This document shows positions 50,349 to 58,540 of a stretch of 64,000 nucleotides of DNA, in pieces. Within the stretch, counting starts at the first letter, position 1; every line of letters begins with the position of its first letter. The position numbers and the translations under genes are program-made. The stretch covers positions 124,001 to 188,000 of the forward strand of contig JARROA010000011.1 of the NCBI GenBank assembly GCA_037384425.1. Reading direction: 5' to 3'. The stretch comes from Thiodiazotropha sp037384425. Its GTDB lineage: Bacteria; Pseudomonadota; Gammaproteobacteria; Chromatiales; Chromatiaceae. The notes under the pieces were generated by a model, which made no database searches, was not told the DNA's origin, and saw only the letters and a list, made by a program, of their open reading frames with translations.

Positions 50349-50996
50349 ATGATAACGGTTTTGCTGGTTGATGATCACGAGCTGATCAGGACCGGAGTAA
50401 GGGGGATTCTCGACAAGGCGCCCGATATCGAGGTGGCCGCTGAGGCATCGACCGGTGAGGAGGCCATCGATATCGTGCGTCAGATGACCCTCGATGTGGT
50501 TCTGATGGACGTGAATATGCCCGGTATGGGGGGTATCGAGGCCACCCGTAGGGTGTTGCGGGTCAATCCCGACCTCAAGGTCATTGCACTCACCGTTCTG
50601 GACGACGATCCTTTTCCCACCCGGCTGCACGAGGTCGGCGCCATGGGTTTTCTCACCAAAGGGTGCCCGGCGGATGAGATGCTGCGGGCGATACGCGCGG
50701 TCTACAACGGCCACCACTACATCGCTTCCGATGTGGCCAGGAAGCATACCCTCACCGAGTGGCACGGACACGGCGACAATCCGTTCAAACAGCTCTCGTC
50801 CAGAGAGACCCAGGTGCTGCTGCAGATACTCGAAGGGCAGAAGAACCAGGAGATCTCCGATATCCTCTCGCTCAGTCCAAAGACGGTCAGCACCTATCGC
50901 CAGCGAATCTATGAAAAGCTCGATATCAAGAACGACGTGGAGCTGACCCGGCTCGCCTACCGCCACGGCATTCTCAGCGACAGCCCGTCGGATTGA
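50349..50996 (+). CDS. gacA: GacA/UvrY response regulator
   Basis: 215-aa LuxR-type regulator, phosphorylated by a GacS/BarA kinase and normally driving small RNAs that titrate CsrA/RsmA. The receiver domain has D8-D9, phospho-acceptor D54 (VVLMDVNMPGMGG) and LTKG near residue 105. The helix-turn-helix (about 148-210) has LSSRETQVLLQILEGQ and SLSPKTVSTYRQR. The downstream uvrC and pgsA order supports the gacA identity. Its stop overlaps the next ATG by one base. Confidence 0.95.
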   Translation: MITVLLVDDHELIRTGVRGILDKAPDIEVAAEASTGEEAIDIVRQMTLDVVLMDVNMPGMGGIEATRRVLRVNPDLKVIALTVLDDDPFPTRLHEVGAMGFLTKGCPADEMLRAIRAVYNGHHYIASDVARKHTLTEWHGHGDNPFKQLSSRETQVLLQILEGQKNQEISDILSLSPKTVSTYRQRIYEKLDIKNDVELTRLAYRHGILSDSPSD

Positions 50997-51622
50997 TGGC
51001 TTTCGATCCCCACTGCCGCCGTTGCCAACGGCTGTCATCCTTTCTCGATCGGGTCGCCGGTGAATACTCGCACTATCACGCGGCGCCTGTGGCACCGTTC
51101 GGCGATCCCGATGCACGGCTGCTGGTTGTGGGGCTGGCACCGGGTATGCACGGCGCCAATGCCACGGGCCGGCCCTTCACCGGGGATCATGCGGGGATCC
51201 TGCTCTACGAGACGCTGCATGCCAACGGCTTCTCCAATCAGGCTGAGGCGACCGCTGCCGATGACGGCCTCCGGCTCTATGACTGTCGCATCACCAATGC
51301 CGTCAAGTGCCTGCCGCCCCAGAACAAACCGGTAGGTGCCGAAATCAACACCTGTAACCGCTTCCTCAGCCAGGAGCTGGCGGAGCTGCCCCCTTCCGCG
51401 GTGATCGTTGCCTTGGGCGCCATTGCTCACCAGGCGGTGCTCAAGGGATTTAAGCTCAGGCAGCAGGCCTACCGCTTCGCCCACGGAGCGGAGCACACAC
51501 TGCCGGACGGCAGACGCTTGCTGGACTCCTATCACTGCAGCCGCTACAACACCCAGACGCGCCGCCTGACGCCGAAGATGTTCAACCAGGTGTTCCGCCG
51601 GGCAAGACGACTGCTGGTATAG
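50996..51622 (+). CDS. Uracil-DNA glycosylase, family 5-like (UdgB)
   Basis: 208-aa iron-sulfur glycosylase that removes deaminated bases. It has an N-terminal CRRC pair, a motif I of GLAPGMHGANATGRPFTGD which lacks the usual acidic residue and so fits family 5 (UdgB) rather than family 4, a later conserved KCLPPQNKP and a motif III SYHCSRYNTQTRRLTP. ATG 50996 overlaps the gacA stop (TGATG). It is inserted between gacA and uvrC, which are usually adjacent. Confidence 0.85.
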   Translation: MAFDPHCRRCQRLSSFLDRVAGEYSHYHAAPVAPFGDPDARLLVVGLAPGMHGANATGRPFTGDHAGILLYETLHANGFSNQAEATAADDGLRLYDCRITNAVKCLPPQNKPVGAEINTCNRFLSQELAELPPSAVIVALGAIAHQAVLKGFKLRQQAYRFAHGAEHTLPDGRRLLDSYHCSRYNTQTRRLTPKMFNQVFRRARRLLV

Positions 51623-51654
51623 GCCCCGACAAGGCTTGCCGTATAATCGGCCCC

Positions 51655-53475
51655 ATGGCGGTTTCCGGCTTCGACCACAAATCCTTTCTCCAGACCCTGA
51701 CCACCCGACCTGGCGTCTATCGCATGCTCGACGCCGAGGATCAGGTGCTCTACGTGGGCAAGGCGAAGAACCTCAGAAAACGTGTGGGGAGCTACTTCAG
51801 CCGCAGCCTCAATCGGCGTATCCAGCTGATGGTCTCGCAAATCGCGCGGATCGAGATCGCGGTGACTCACACCGAGGCGGAGGCCCTGATTCTCGAGAAC
51901 AACCTGATCAAGTCGCTGAAGCCGAAGTACAATGTGCTGCTGCGGGACGATAAGAGCTATCCGTATATCTATCTCTCCTCCGATCTGACCTACCCTGCGC
52001 TCTCCTTCCGGCGTGGCAGCCGTCGTGGCAAGGGGCGCTATTTCGGTCCCTATCCGAGTGCCGGCGCCACCCGCGATACGCTGCAGCTGCTGCAGAAGCT
52101 GTTCCCCGTGCGTCAGTGTGAGGAGGGCTTCTTCCGCAACCGCTCGCGTCCTTGTCTGCAGTACCAGATCAAGCGCTGCAGCGGTCCCTGTGTCGACCTG
52201 GTCACGCCTGAGGCCTACATGGAGGACGTGGAGCATGCGGTGATGTTTCTGGAGGGAAAGACGAACGCCGTGGTAGATGATCTGGTGCGACGTATGGAGC
52301 GGGCCTCCCAGGCCCTGGAGTTCGAACAGGCGGCCCTCTACCGGGATCAGATACAGACCCTGAGGCGTATCCAGGAGCGTCAGTACGTCAGTGGCGAACG
52401 GGGTGATCTCGACATCCTGGCCCTGGCCAAGCGGGGGGGCACGGCCTGCATACAGGTCTTTTTCATCCGCTCCGGGCGTAACTTGGGCAACAAGGCGTTC
52501 TATCCGACGATACCGTCGAATGCTTCGGAAGGGGAGGTGCTTGCCGCTTTCGTCTCCCAGTACTACCTGGAAAAACCGGTGCCTTCCGAGATCATCCTCA
52601 GCAGGAAACTGGAGGACGCCGCCCTGATCGAGGAAGTTCTGAGCCGTCAGGCCGGTCGCAAGGTGCGTCTCAGCAGCGGGGTGAGAGGAGAGCGTGCCCG
52701 CTGGTTGAAGATGGCCAAAGGTAATGCGGAAATCGCGCTGCAGGCCCGACTCAGTGCGCGCATGGACATGCAGGACAGGGTCGAGGCGTTGCAGCAACAG
52801 CTTAAGTTAGCCGCCGCGCCGGAACGTATGGAGTGTTTCGATATCAGCCATACCCGGGGCGAATCGACCGTTGCTTCCTGTGTGGTCTTCAATGACCAGG
52901 GACCGCTCAAGTCAGACTATCGCCGCTTCAACATCGAGGGCATTACCCCGGGCGACGACTACGCTGCCATGAGCCAGGCCCTGGAACGGCGCTACCGCCG
53001 GGTCAAACGGGGTGAGGTGCCGCTGCCCGATCTGCTGTTTATCGATGGTGGCAAGGGGCAGCTCTCCGCGGTGCACGCGATTCTGCAGGATCTCGGTGTC
53101 TCGGGGCTAACTTTGATCGGTGTCGCAAAGGGTGCCGATCGCAAGGCGGGTATGGAGCAGCTCTTCTTGTTGGGGCGTAGTGCACCGATTATACTGCCCC
53201 CTGATTCGCCCGCCCTGCACCTGATCCAGCAGATTCGGGACGAGGCCCACCGATTCGCCATCACTGCCCATCGGCAGCGGCGTTCCAAGAAGCGCAACCG
53301 CTCTGTTCTGGAGGAGATACCGGGTATCGGACCGAAAAGGCGGCAGAGACTGCTCAAGCAGTTCGGCGGGTTACAGGAGCTTTCCCGGGCCGGCATAGAG
53401 GATCTGGCCAGTGTCGAGGGCGTCAGCGAAACACTGGCGGAGCAGATCTATCATGCATTTCACGACAAGGACTGA
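51655..53475 (+). CDS. uvrC: Excinuclease ABC subunit C
   Basis: Makes both incisions in nucleotide excision repair. The 606-aa protein has the N-terminal GIY-YIG nuclease (about 18-95, with GVYRMLDAEDQVLYVGKAKNLR), a Cys-rich segment, a UVR domain (about 200-235), the C-terminal RNase-H-like nuclease with FDISHTRGE and FIDGGKGQL, and paired HhH motifs (IPGIGPKRRQRLLKQFGG). Full length. Ends 10 bases before pgsA. Confidence 0.97.
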   Translation: MAVSGFDHKSFLQTLTTRPGVYRMLDAEDQVLYVGKAKNLRKRVGSYFSRSLNRRIQLMVSQIARIEIAVTHTEAEALILENNLIKSLKPKYNVLLRDDKSYPYIYLSSDLTYPALSFRRGSRRGKGRYFGPYPSAGATRDTLQLLQKLFPVRQCEEGFFRNRSRPCLQYQIKRCSGPCVDLVTPEAYMEDVEHAVMFLEGKTNAVVDDLVRRMERASQALEFEQAALYRDQIQTLRRIQERQYVSGERGDLDILALAKRGGTACIQVFFIRSGRNLGNKAFYPTIPSNASEGEVLAAFVSQYYLEKPVPSEIILSRKLEDAALIEEVLSRQAGRKVRLSSGVRGERARWLKMAKGNAEIALQARLSARMDMQDRVEALQQQLKLAAAPERMECFDISHTRGESTVASCVVFNDQGPLKSDYRRFNIEGITPGDDYAAMSQALERRYRRVKRGEVPLPDLLFIDGGKGQLSAVHAILQDLGVSGLTLIGVAKGADRKAGMEQLFLLGRSAPIILPPDSPALHLIQQIRDEAHRFAITAHRQRRSKKRNRSVLEEIPGIGPKRRQRLLKQFGGLQELSRAGIEDLASVEGVSETLAEQIYHAFHDKD

Positions 53476-53485
53476 ACGACCGACC

Positions 53486-54073
53486 ATGTGGAATATCCCC
53501 AACATTCTGACACTGCTCAGGATCGTTTTGATTCCCGTCTTTGTCCTGCTCTTCTACCTGCCGGTGGAGTGGGCCCGTATCAGCTGTGCCCTGGTCTTCT
53601 CGGTCGCGGCCGTGACGGACTGGTTCGACGGCTATCTGGCGCGGCGCTGGGGGCAGGTATCGCCCTTCGGTTCCTTTCTCGATCCGGTCGCCGACAAGCT
53701 GATGGTGTCAGTCTCGCTGCTGCTCTTGGTGCAGGCTGATCCCACGCCGGCGCTGGCAATTCCAGCCGCAGTCATCATCGGCCGGGAGATCACCATCTCG
53801 GCATTGCGTGAATGGATGGCCGAGTTGGGCGAACGTGCACAGGTGGCCGTTTCGGTCATCGGCAAATTCAAGACGGCGGTGCAGATGGTTGCCATCCTGC
53901 TGCTGATCTACGACGATCCCATCGCTGGAATCCCCATCTTTACGGTCGGCTTCGTACTGCTCTACGTGGCGGCCGCATTGACCCTCTGGTCGATGGTTCT
54001 CTATCTGCGGGCCGCCTGGCCCAGTCTGCTGGGTGAGCGTCGGCAGAGTCCTGAACTGGAGCATGACGAATAG
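53486..54073 (+). CDS. pgsA: CDP-diacylglycerol-glycerol-3-phosphate phosphatidyltransferase
   Basis: Makes phosphatidylglycerol phosphate at the inner membrane. The 195-aa protein has several membrane helices and the CDP-alcohol motif D-x2-D-G-x2-A-R-x8-G-x3-D-x3-D, here DWFDGYLARR to FGSFLDPVADK. ATG 53486 gives the family N-terminus MWNIPNILTLLRI. It is 10 bases after uvrC and upstream of the tRNA cluster, as in E. coli. Confidence 0.97.
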   Translation: MWNIPNILTLLRIVLIPVFVLLFYLPVEWARISCALVFSVAAVTDWFDGYLARRWGQVSPFGSFLDPVADKLMVSVSLLLLVQADPTPALAIPAAVIIGREITISALREWMAELGERAQVAVSVIGKFKTAVQMVAILLLIYDDPIAGIPIFTVGFVLLYVAAALTLWSMVLYLRAAWPSLLGERRQSPELEHDE

Positions 54074-54163
54074 TCGGGTTTGTTCCACTCTCGAACCGCG
54101 GAGTGATTCAGCCAGCCTGAGCTAAACTTTCGATATACGCATAACAATACGTGGAGGTTCGGT

Positions 54164-54604
54164 ATGAAAGTCTTCCTATTGATCAGCGCCGTCTTGCTCT
54201 TGGCATTCAGTTCCAGCGCACTGGCACAGCCCCCTGGTGCAGGACCGGAGCAGCGGTTCGGTTATCACTCTCCAAGCAGCAGCCGATTTACCGTGCAGCA
54301 GGGCATGCGTTTCGAACGCTTTCGCGACCGTAACGGTTATCAGTTGAGAATCCATACCAGGGGGATGGATCCGGAGGCGATTCAGGTCCGGGTTCAGGGC
54401 CGCAGCCTGGTGGTCGAGAATAGGGAGTCGCACCAGATCGAGCAGCGCAACGACAGGGGCAGTTATCAGTTCGCCGCCACATCTTCCAACATGAGACGCC
54501 GATTCCCGATACCGCCGGATGCCGATCCGGGGGCCATGCAACGGTCGTTGGAAGAGGGGGCTGTAGTGATCACCTTGCCCTATGCGCAAGGCCCCCGATA
54601 TTGA
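54164..54604 (+). CDS. Exported Hsp20/alpha-crystallin-like protein
   Basis: 146-aa protein with a signal peptide (about 1-21, ending SSALA-QPP) and an Hsp20-like beta-sandwich (about 55-140): YQLRIHTRGMDPEAIQVRVQ, GRSLVVENRE and the closing GAVVITLPY. Small heat-shock proteins are normally cytosolic, so an exported form is unusual; it may be a periplasmic holdase. TGGAGG precedes the start. The gene is inserted between pgsA and the tRNA cluster. Confidence 0.82.
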   Translation: MKVFLLISAVLLLAFSSSALAQPPGAGPEQRFGYHSPSSSRFTVQQGMRFERFRDRNGYQLRIHTRGMDPEAIQVRVQGRSLVVENRESHQIEQRNDRGSYQFAATSSNMRRRFPIPPDADPGAMQRSLEEGAVVITLPYAQGPRY

Positions 54605-54675
54605 TTTTGCGGCTATGGCGGGGTAGGTGTTGACAGCACACAAAGTGTCGCTACAATACGCCCTTCCTAAACAGC

Positions 54676-54751
<76 letters not shown>

Positions 54752-54760
54752 AATTCAGAG

Positions 54761-54784
54761 GCCCCGGGAAACCCGGGGCTTTTC
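54761..54784 (+). terminator. Hairpin between tRNA-Gly and tRNA-Cys
   Basis: GCCCCGGG and CCCGGGGC pair perfectly around a three-base loop, followed by TTTTCGTTTT. It looks like a terminator or attenuator inside the tRNA cluster. Confidence 0.7.
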
Positions 54785-54832
54785 GTTTTGTGATTCGTTT
54801 CGCCGCAGTTTGGTGATAGAATTCGCCACCAT

Positions 54833-54906
54833 GGCTGAGTGGCAGAGTGGTTATGCAGCGGCCTGCAAAGCCGTGGACATCGGTTCGATTCCGGTCTCAG
54901 CCTCCA
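54833..54906 (+). tRNA. tRNA-Cys (GCA)
   Basis: 74-base cloverleaf. The acceptor GGCTGAG pairs with CTCAGCC, the anticodon stem CGGCC/AAGCCG region frames GCA, and the T arm GGTTCGATTCC is standard. CCA is encoded after the discriminator T. Confidence 0.96.
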
Positions 54907-54947
54907 TATTACCCTCCTCATTGTATAAAAAATCCCAGCTACCTTCT

Positions 54948-55034
54948 GCCCGGGTGGCGAAACTGGTAGACGCAAGAGACTTAAAATCTCTCGACCTTTG
55001 GGTCGTGCCGGTTCGATTCCGGCCCCGGGCACCA
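54948..55034 (+). tRNA. tRNA-Leu (TAA)
   Basis: 87-base type-II tRNA. The acceptor GCCCGGG pairs with CCCGGGC, and the anticodon loop ACTTAAAAT centres on TAA. A long variable arm (CGACCTTTGGGTCG) and encoded CCA are present. The equivalent of leuZ by position and anticodon. Confidence 0.97.
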
Positions 55035-55237
55035 AGCCCTCAGTATCTCTGCCTCTGCCTGTTGTAATCCCTCTTTGTCTTGAACAGATGCCGCAATCGG
55101 GATTTGAGCTGCTCGGCGTCAAATCATTTCTGTTTTGAATATCGTATTATTGAGTAAGGCACTGTACGGGGCATGATGATCCTCATGTCTGCTGCGGCAA
55201 GGGTCTGAATTCCCTGGTAAAGAGGACTCGGGCGGCT

Positions 55238-56485
55238 GTGGACACACATACCTTCTTTCTGCACCTGCTGATGATCCTGATGGTCTCCCGCCTGCTGGCG
55301 GAGGTGGCAGTGCGTTTTCACGCCCCGGCAGTGATCGGTGAACTCTTTGCCGGCGTGTTGTTGGGACCCAGCATCCTGGGTTGGATCGAGCCGACCACCA
55401 CCATACAACTGTTGGCCGAAATCGGCATCATTCTGCTGTTGTTCAAGGTGGGAATCGAAACCGATATCCGCCGGCTGATCAACGCCGGTCGTCAATCGCT
55501 GATCGTAGCCATCGGTGGGTTTCTGATGCCCCTGGTATGTGGTTTCGCAATGGGTTACTGGGTTTTCGGTTTGAGTGGATTGGTGGCCCTGTTCGTGGGT
55601 GGAACGCTCACCGCGACCAGTATCGGCATTACCATCCGGGTCCTTTCCGATCTGGGGCGTCAGCATGAGAGGGAAGGTGAAGTGGTGCTGGGAGCGGCTG
55701 TGCTGGACGACATCATGGGCGTCGTGCTGCTGGCGATCCTGTATGACTTTTCCCTCAGTGGCGGTGTCAGCGCGGTAAACCTCAGCAAGGTGTTGACCTT
55801 CATCATGCTGTTCTTCCTGCTTGCACCCATTGCCGCCAAACTCATCTCCCTGCTGATCCGTCGTATCGACAACTATTCGGACATGCCGGGACTGATTCCC
55901 ATCATGATCATATCGTTGGTCCTGTTCTTCGCCTGGCTGGCCAATGTGGTGGGAGCCCCGGAACTCCTGGGGGGATTCGCCGCCGGTCTGGCGCTGTCCC
56001 GACGCTTCTTCCTGCCGTTCGGGGTGGCCCTGCATACGGATAGGAAGTTTGCCGGTCGCATCGAGGTGCAGATGAATCCCATCGTCTACATTTTCAGTCC
56101 GATCTTTTTCGTGACCGTTGGACTCTCATTGAACCTGCGCGATATCGATTGGACTTCGCCATTCATCTGGTCTTTTGCCGTCAGTTTCTTCGTCATTGCC
56201 GTATTGGCGAAGTTTGCCGGAGCCATGTTGATACAGGCGGGAAATCTGCAGCGAATTGCCATCGGGATGGCCATGGTTCCGCGCGGAGAGGTGGGCCTGA
56301 TTTTCGCAGAGCTGGGACGCTCAACGGGGATATTCAGCATGGAGGTCTACGCAGGCATGGTCATTGTGATCGCCTTGACCACCCTGATGGCTCCATTTGC
56401 ACTCAAATGGTTCTACTGTCGCTACGGCCAGGAAATGGATGCCACATCGGAGCTTTGCATGCCGGATAAGCCATTGGCGCGCTAG
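55238..56485 (+). CDS. Cation:proton antiporter (CPA2/Kef type)
   Basis: Membrane antiporter of 415 aa with about 12 helices and no TrkA-N or TrkA-C domain. The core has GELFAGVLLGPSILGW, ALFVGGTLTATSIGITIRVL and LGAAVLDDIMGVV, the last with the paired Asp of CPA2 exchangers. It starts at GTG 55238. The cation is not determined. The TAG stop codon lies inside the left arm of a 29-bp inverted repeat. This may be an insertion that replaced the original gene end. Confidence 0.9.
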   Translation: MDTHTFFLHLLMILMVSRLLAEVAVRFHAPAVIGELFAGVLLGPSILGWIEPTTTIQLLAEIGIILLLFKVGIETDIRRLINAGRQSLIVAIGGFLMPLVCGFAMGYWVFGLSGLVALFVGGTLTATSIGITIRVLSDLGRQHEREGEVVLGAAVLDDIMGVVLLAILYDFSLSGGVSAVNLSKVLTFIMLFFLLAPIAAKLISLLIRRIDNYSDMPGLIPIMIISLVLFFAWLANVVGAPELLGGFAAGLALSRRFFLPFGVALHTDRKFAGRIEVQMNPIVYIFSPIFFVTVGLSLNLRDIDWTSPFIWSFAVSFFVIAVLAKFAGAMLIQAGNLQRIAIGMAMVPRGEVGLIFAELGRSTGIFSMEVYAGMVIVIALTTLMAPFALKWFYCRYGQEMDATSELCMPDKPLAR

Positions 56486-56550
56486 GGCCTGTTAACACTA
56501 ATCCGATAGCCTCAGCAGAGCCTATCGGATTAGTGTTAACAGGCCCTAGC
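56481..56550. repeat. 29-bp perfect inverted repeat element
   Basis: The arms at 56481-56509 and 56522-56550 are perfect reverse complements around a 12-base loop. The ends read GCTAGGGCCTGTTAAC and GTTAACAGGCCCTAGC. CTAG at each end could be a target duplication. It resembles a MITE or insertion-sequence end pair, but may also act as a strong terminator hairpin for the antiporter gene. Confidence 0.85.
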
Positions 56551-56653
56551 CGCCGCGCGAAGAAAAGCCACTCATATGCCGCGTTATCTGTCGGTTTATC
56601 ATCTGCAGTCCATCAACTAAGTTATTGCCCCAGGTAGCGAAAGGTTTTTTCCT

Positions 56654-57790
56654 ATGCAGGTGCGTTTTCACTCCACGGTCGAGGAGATCGACCCATCGTC
56701 TTGGGATCGGCTGGTCAGGGATAACAATCCATTTCTCAAGCATGCCTTCCACGCCGCTCTGGAGCGTCACGGATGTGTCGGCCGGCAATATGGCTGGCAA
56801 CCCAACCCTATCGTGCTTTACCAAAATGGCCGTGTCGTCGGTTTCTCACCACTCTATATCAAGACTAACTCATACGGTGAATTCGTGTTCGATCACGCCT
56901 GGGCAGATGCCTATCGGCGCAGCGGTCTTAACTACTACCCGAAACTGATAGCGGCCGTTCCTTACACGCCCGCCACAGGCGAGCGGCTACTCATCGATCC
57001 TCAGATCGACAGGGCCCAGGCAACGAGAACTCTGGTAGAAGCCACCCTGGAACGGGCTCGGGAAAAGCAATTCTCCTCTATGCACTGGCTGTTTACGACA
57101 CGGGAGGAGGGGGAGGAACTCCTGTCCCTCGGCATCCCGGAGCGCTTGGGTGTCCAGTTCCACTGGTACAACCGGGGCTATGGGGATTTCGAGGATTTTC
57201 TCGCTCAATTGACGGCAAAGCGGCGCAAGAATATCCGTCGCGAGCGTCGAAAAGTGGCTGAGCAACAGTTTCACTTTCGTCTCCTGCACGGAAGTGAGGT
57301 GACTGCCGCTGAGTGGCAACGCTTCGCTGAGTTTTACGCCAAGACCTTCGAGGAGCGTTTCAGTCTGCCGACGCTCAATTACGGCTTTTTTGCAGAAATC
57401 GGACGCACGCTCGGTGATCAGGTGATACTGATTCTTGCCTATCTGGAAAACAGCTGTGTTGCCGGGGCACTGCTCTACAGAAGCGATAGCGTACTCTATG
57501 GCCGCCATTGGGGCGGTATCAGCGATTTTGACAGCCTCCACTTCGAAACCTGCTACTACCAGGGCATTGAATACGCAATCGCACAGAAGTTGCAACGCTT
57601 CGAACCCGGTGCTCAGGGTGAGCACAAAATCTGGCGTGGTTTCCTGCCCACGCTGACACGCTCCTACCACTGGATTGCTGATCGCAGATTTCGTGCCGCG
57701 ATTGATGATTTCCTGCTCCGGGAGACACCGGCTATACAGAATTACTACGCAGAGTTGGCTGAGAATTCTCCGTACCGAGTCGACATCTGA
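56654..57790 (+). CDS. FemAB/GNAT-like protein (DUF482, COG3146)
   Basis: 378-aa cytosolic protein of the peptidoglycan biosynthesis/recognition (FemAB_like) group. It has two GNAT-related halves. The basic segment AKRRKNIRRERRKV (about 190-204) and the conserved YGRHWGGISDFDSLHFETCYY and FEPGAQGEHKIWRGF motifs mark the family. It probably transfers an acyl or aminoacyl group, but the reaction is not established. ATG 56654 begins MQVRFHSTVEEIDPSSWD. It stands alone between the palindromic element and iscR. Confidence 0.88.
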   Translation: MQVRFHSTVEEIDPSSWDRLVRDNNPFLKHAFHAALERHGCVGRQYGWQPNPIVLYQNGRVVGFSPLYIKTNSYGEFVFDHAWADAYRRSGLNYYPKLIAAVPYTPATGERLLIDPQIDRAQATRTLVEATLERAREKQFSSMHWLFTTREEGEELLSLGIPERLGVQFHWYNRGYGDFEDFLAQLTAKRRKNIRRERRKVAEQQFHFRLLHGSEVTAAEWQRFAEFYAKTFEERFSLPTLNYGFFAEIGRTLGDQVILILAYLENSCVAGALLYRSDSVLYGRHWGGISDFDSLHFETCYYQGIEYAIAQKLQRFEPGAQGEHKIWRGFLPTLTRSYHWIADRRFRAAIDDFLLRETPAIQNYYAELAENSPYRVDI

Positions 57791-57859
57791 ATATATAACA
57801 AACTGAAAAATATAAAAAAACAGGGTAATTACCCCAAGGGAACAAATTTTTTTCGCAAA

Positions 57860-57884
57860 AAAGTTGACTGATTTAGTAAGTTAA
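57860..57884 (+). promoter_or_regulatory. IscR type-1 box upstream of iscR
   Basis: The site AAAGTTGACTGATTTAGT plus AAGTTAA matches the 25-base type-1 IscR consensus in about 21 positions. A TTGACT within it can serve as the -35 element, with TAGTCT 17 bases downstream. This suggests autorepression by the iron-sulfur form of IscR. Confidence 0.75.
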
Positions 57885-57946
57885 TCTAGTCTGATTACCA
57901 AGTGATTTACTAGGAATTGACTTTTTATACTACTGGAGAAGCAGCA

Positions 57947-58414
57947 ATGAGACTTTCAACCAAAGGTCGCTACGCCGTAACCGCCATGCTCGATCTGGCC
58001 ATCAATGGCAAGAATGGTCCCGTCACCCTGGCAGAAATTTCCGAAAATCAGGGTATATCCCTCTCGTATCTGGAACAGCTCTTTGCCGCCCTGCGCTCCA
58101 AAGAACTGGTACGCGGCGTGCGTGGTCCAGGAGGCGGTTATTACCTCGGTAAAAGTGCAGACGAAATCTCAATCGCCAATATCATCTGTGCGGTGGACGA
58201 ATGGGTGGAATTCACCCGTTGCGGTGGACGCCAGAACTGTAGTGGTGGGGCTCGCTGTCTGACGCATACTCTGTGGGACGATCTGAGCAGTGAGATCTTC
58301 AATTTCCTGGCGAACATCTCGCTGGGCGATCTGGTCAGACGCAACATCGGCAAGAAGGAAGAAGAGGAGAAGCCGCTGAGCGTGGTCGCCAACGAAGACA
58401 CCCAGGCCGCCTGA
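57947..58414 (+). CDS. iscR: Fe-S cluster regulator IscR
   Basis: 155-aa Rrf2-family repressor that senses the 2Fe-2S state. The winged helix (about 1-80) starts MRLSTKGRYAVTAMLDLA. The cluster ligands are C92, C98, C104 and H107, the same numbering as in E. coli IscR. GGAG precedes the ATG at 57947. It is not followed by iscS or iscU: the next gene is prmB. The iscR here is therefore either separated from the isc operon or a paralogue. Confidence 0.95.
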   Translation: MRLSTKGRYAVTAMLDLAINGKNGPVTLAEISENQGISLSYLEQLFAALRSKELVRGVRGPGGGYYLGKSADEISIANIICAVDEWVEFTRCGGRQNCSGGARCLTHTLWDDLSSEIFNFLANISLGDLVRRNIGKKEEEEKPLSVVANEDTQAA

Positions 58415-58427
58415 TCAGCCGGAATCG

Positions 58428-58469
58428 ACGACCGGTGGTGCGCTGAGCCTGCTCGCCGCCGCCGGTCGT
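58428..58469 (+). terminator. Hairpin after iscR
   Basis: ACGACCGGTGG and CCGCCGGTCGT pair with one G-T wobble around a 20-base loop, 13 bases after the iscR stop. No T tract; a possible weak terminator or 3' stabiliser. Confidence 0.4.
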
Positions 58470-58540
58470 GAATGTGATCAATCCCTCTGGACTGTTGTGG
58501 GACTACAATTGGGAATGCGCTATCATTGGCAGTTTTCCCC

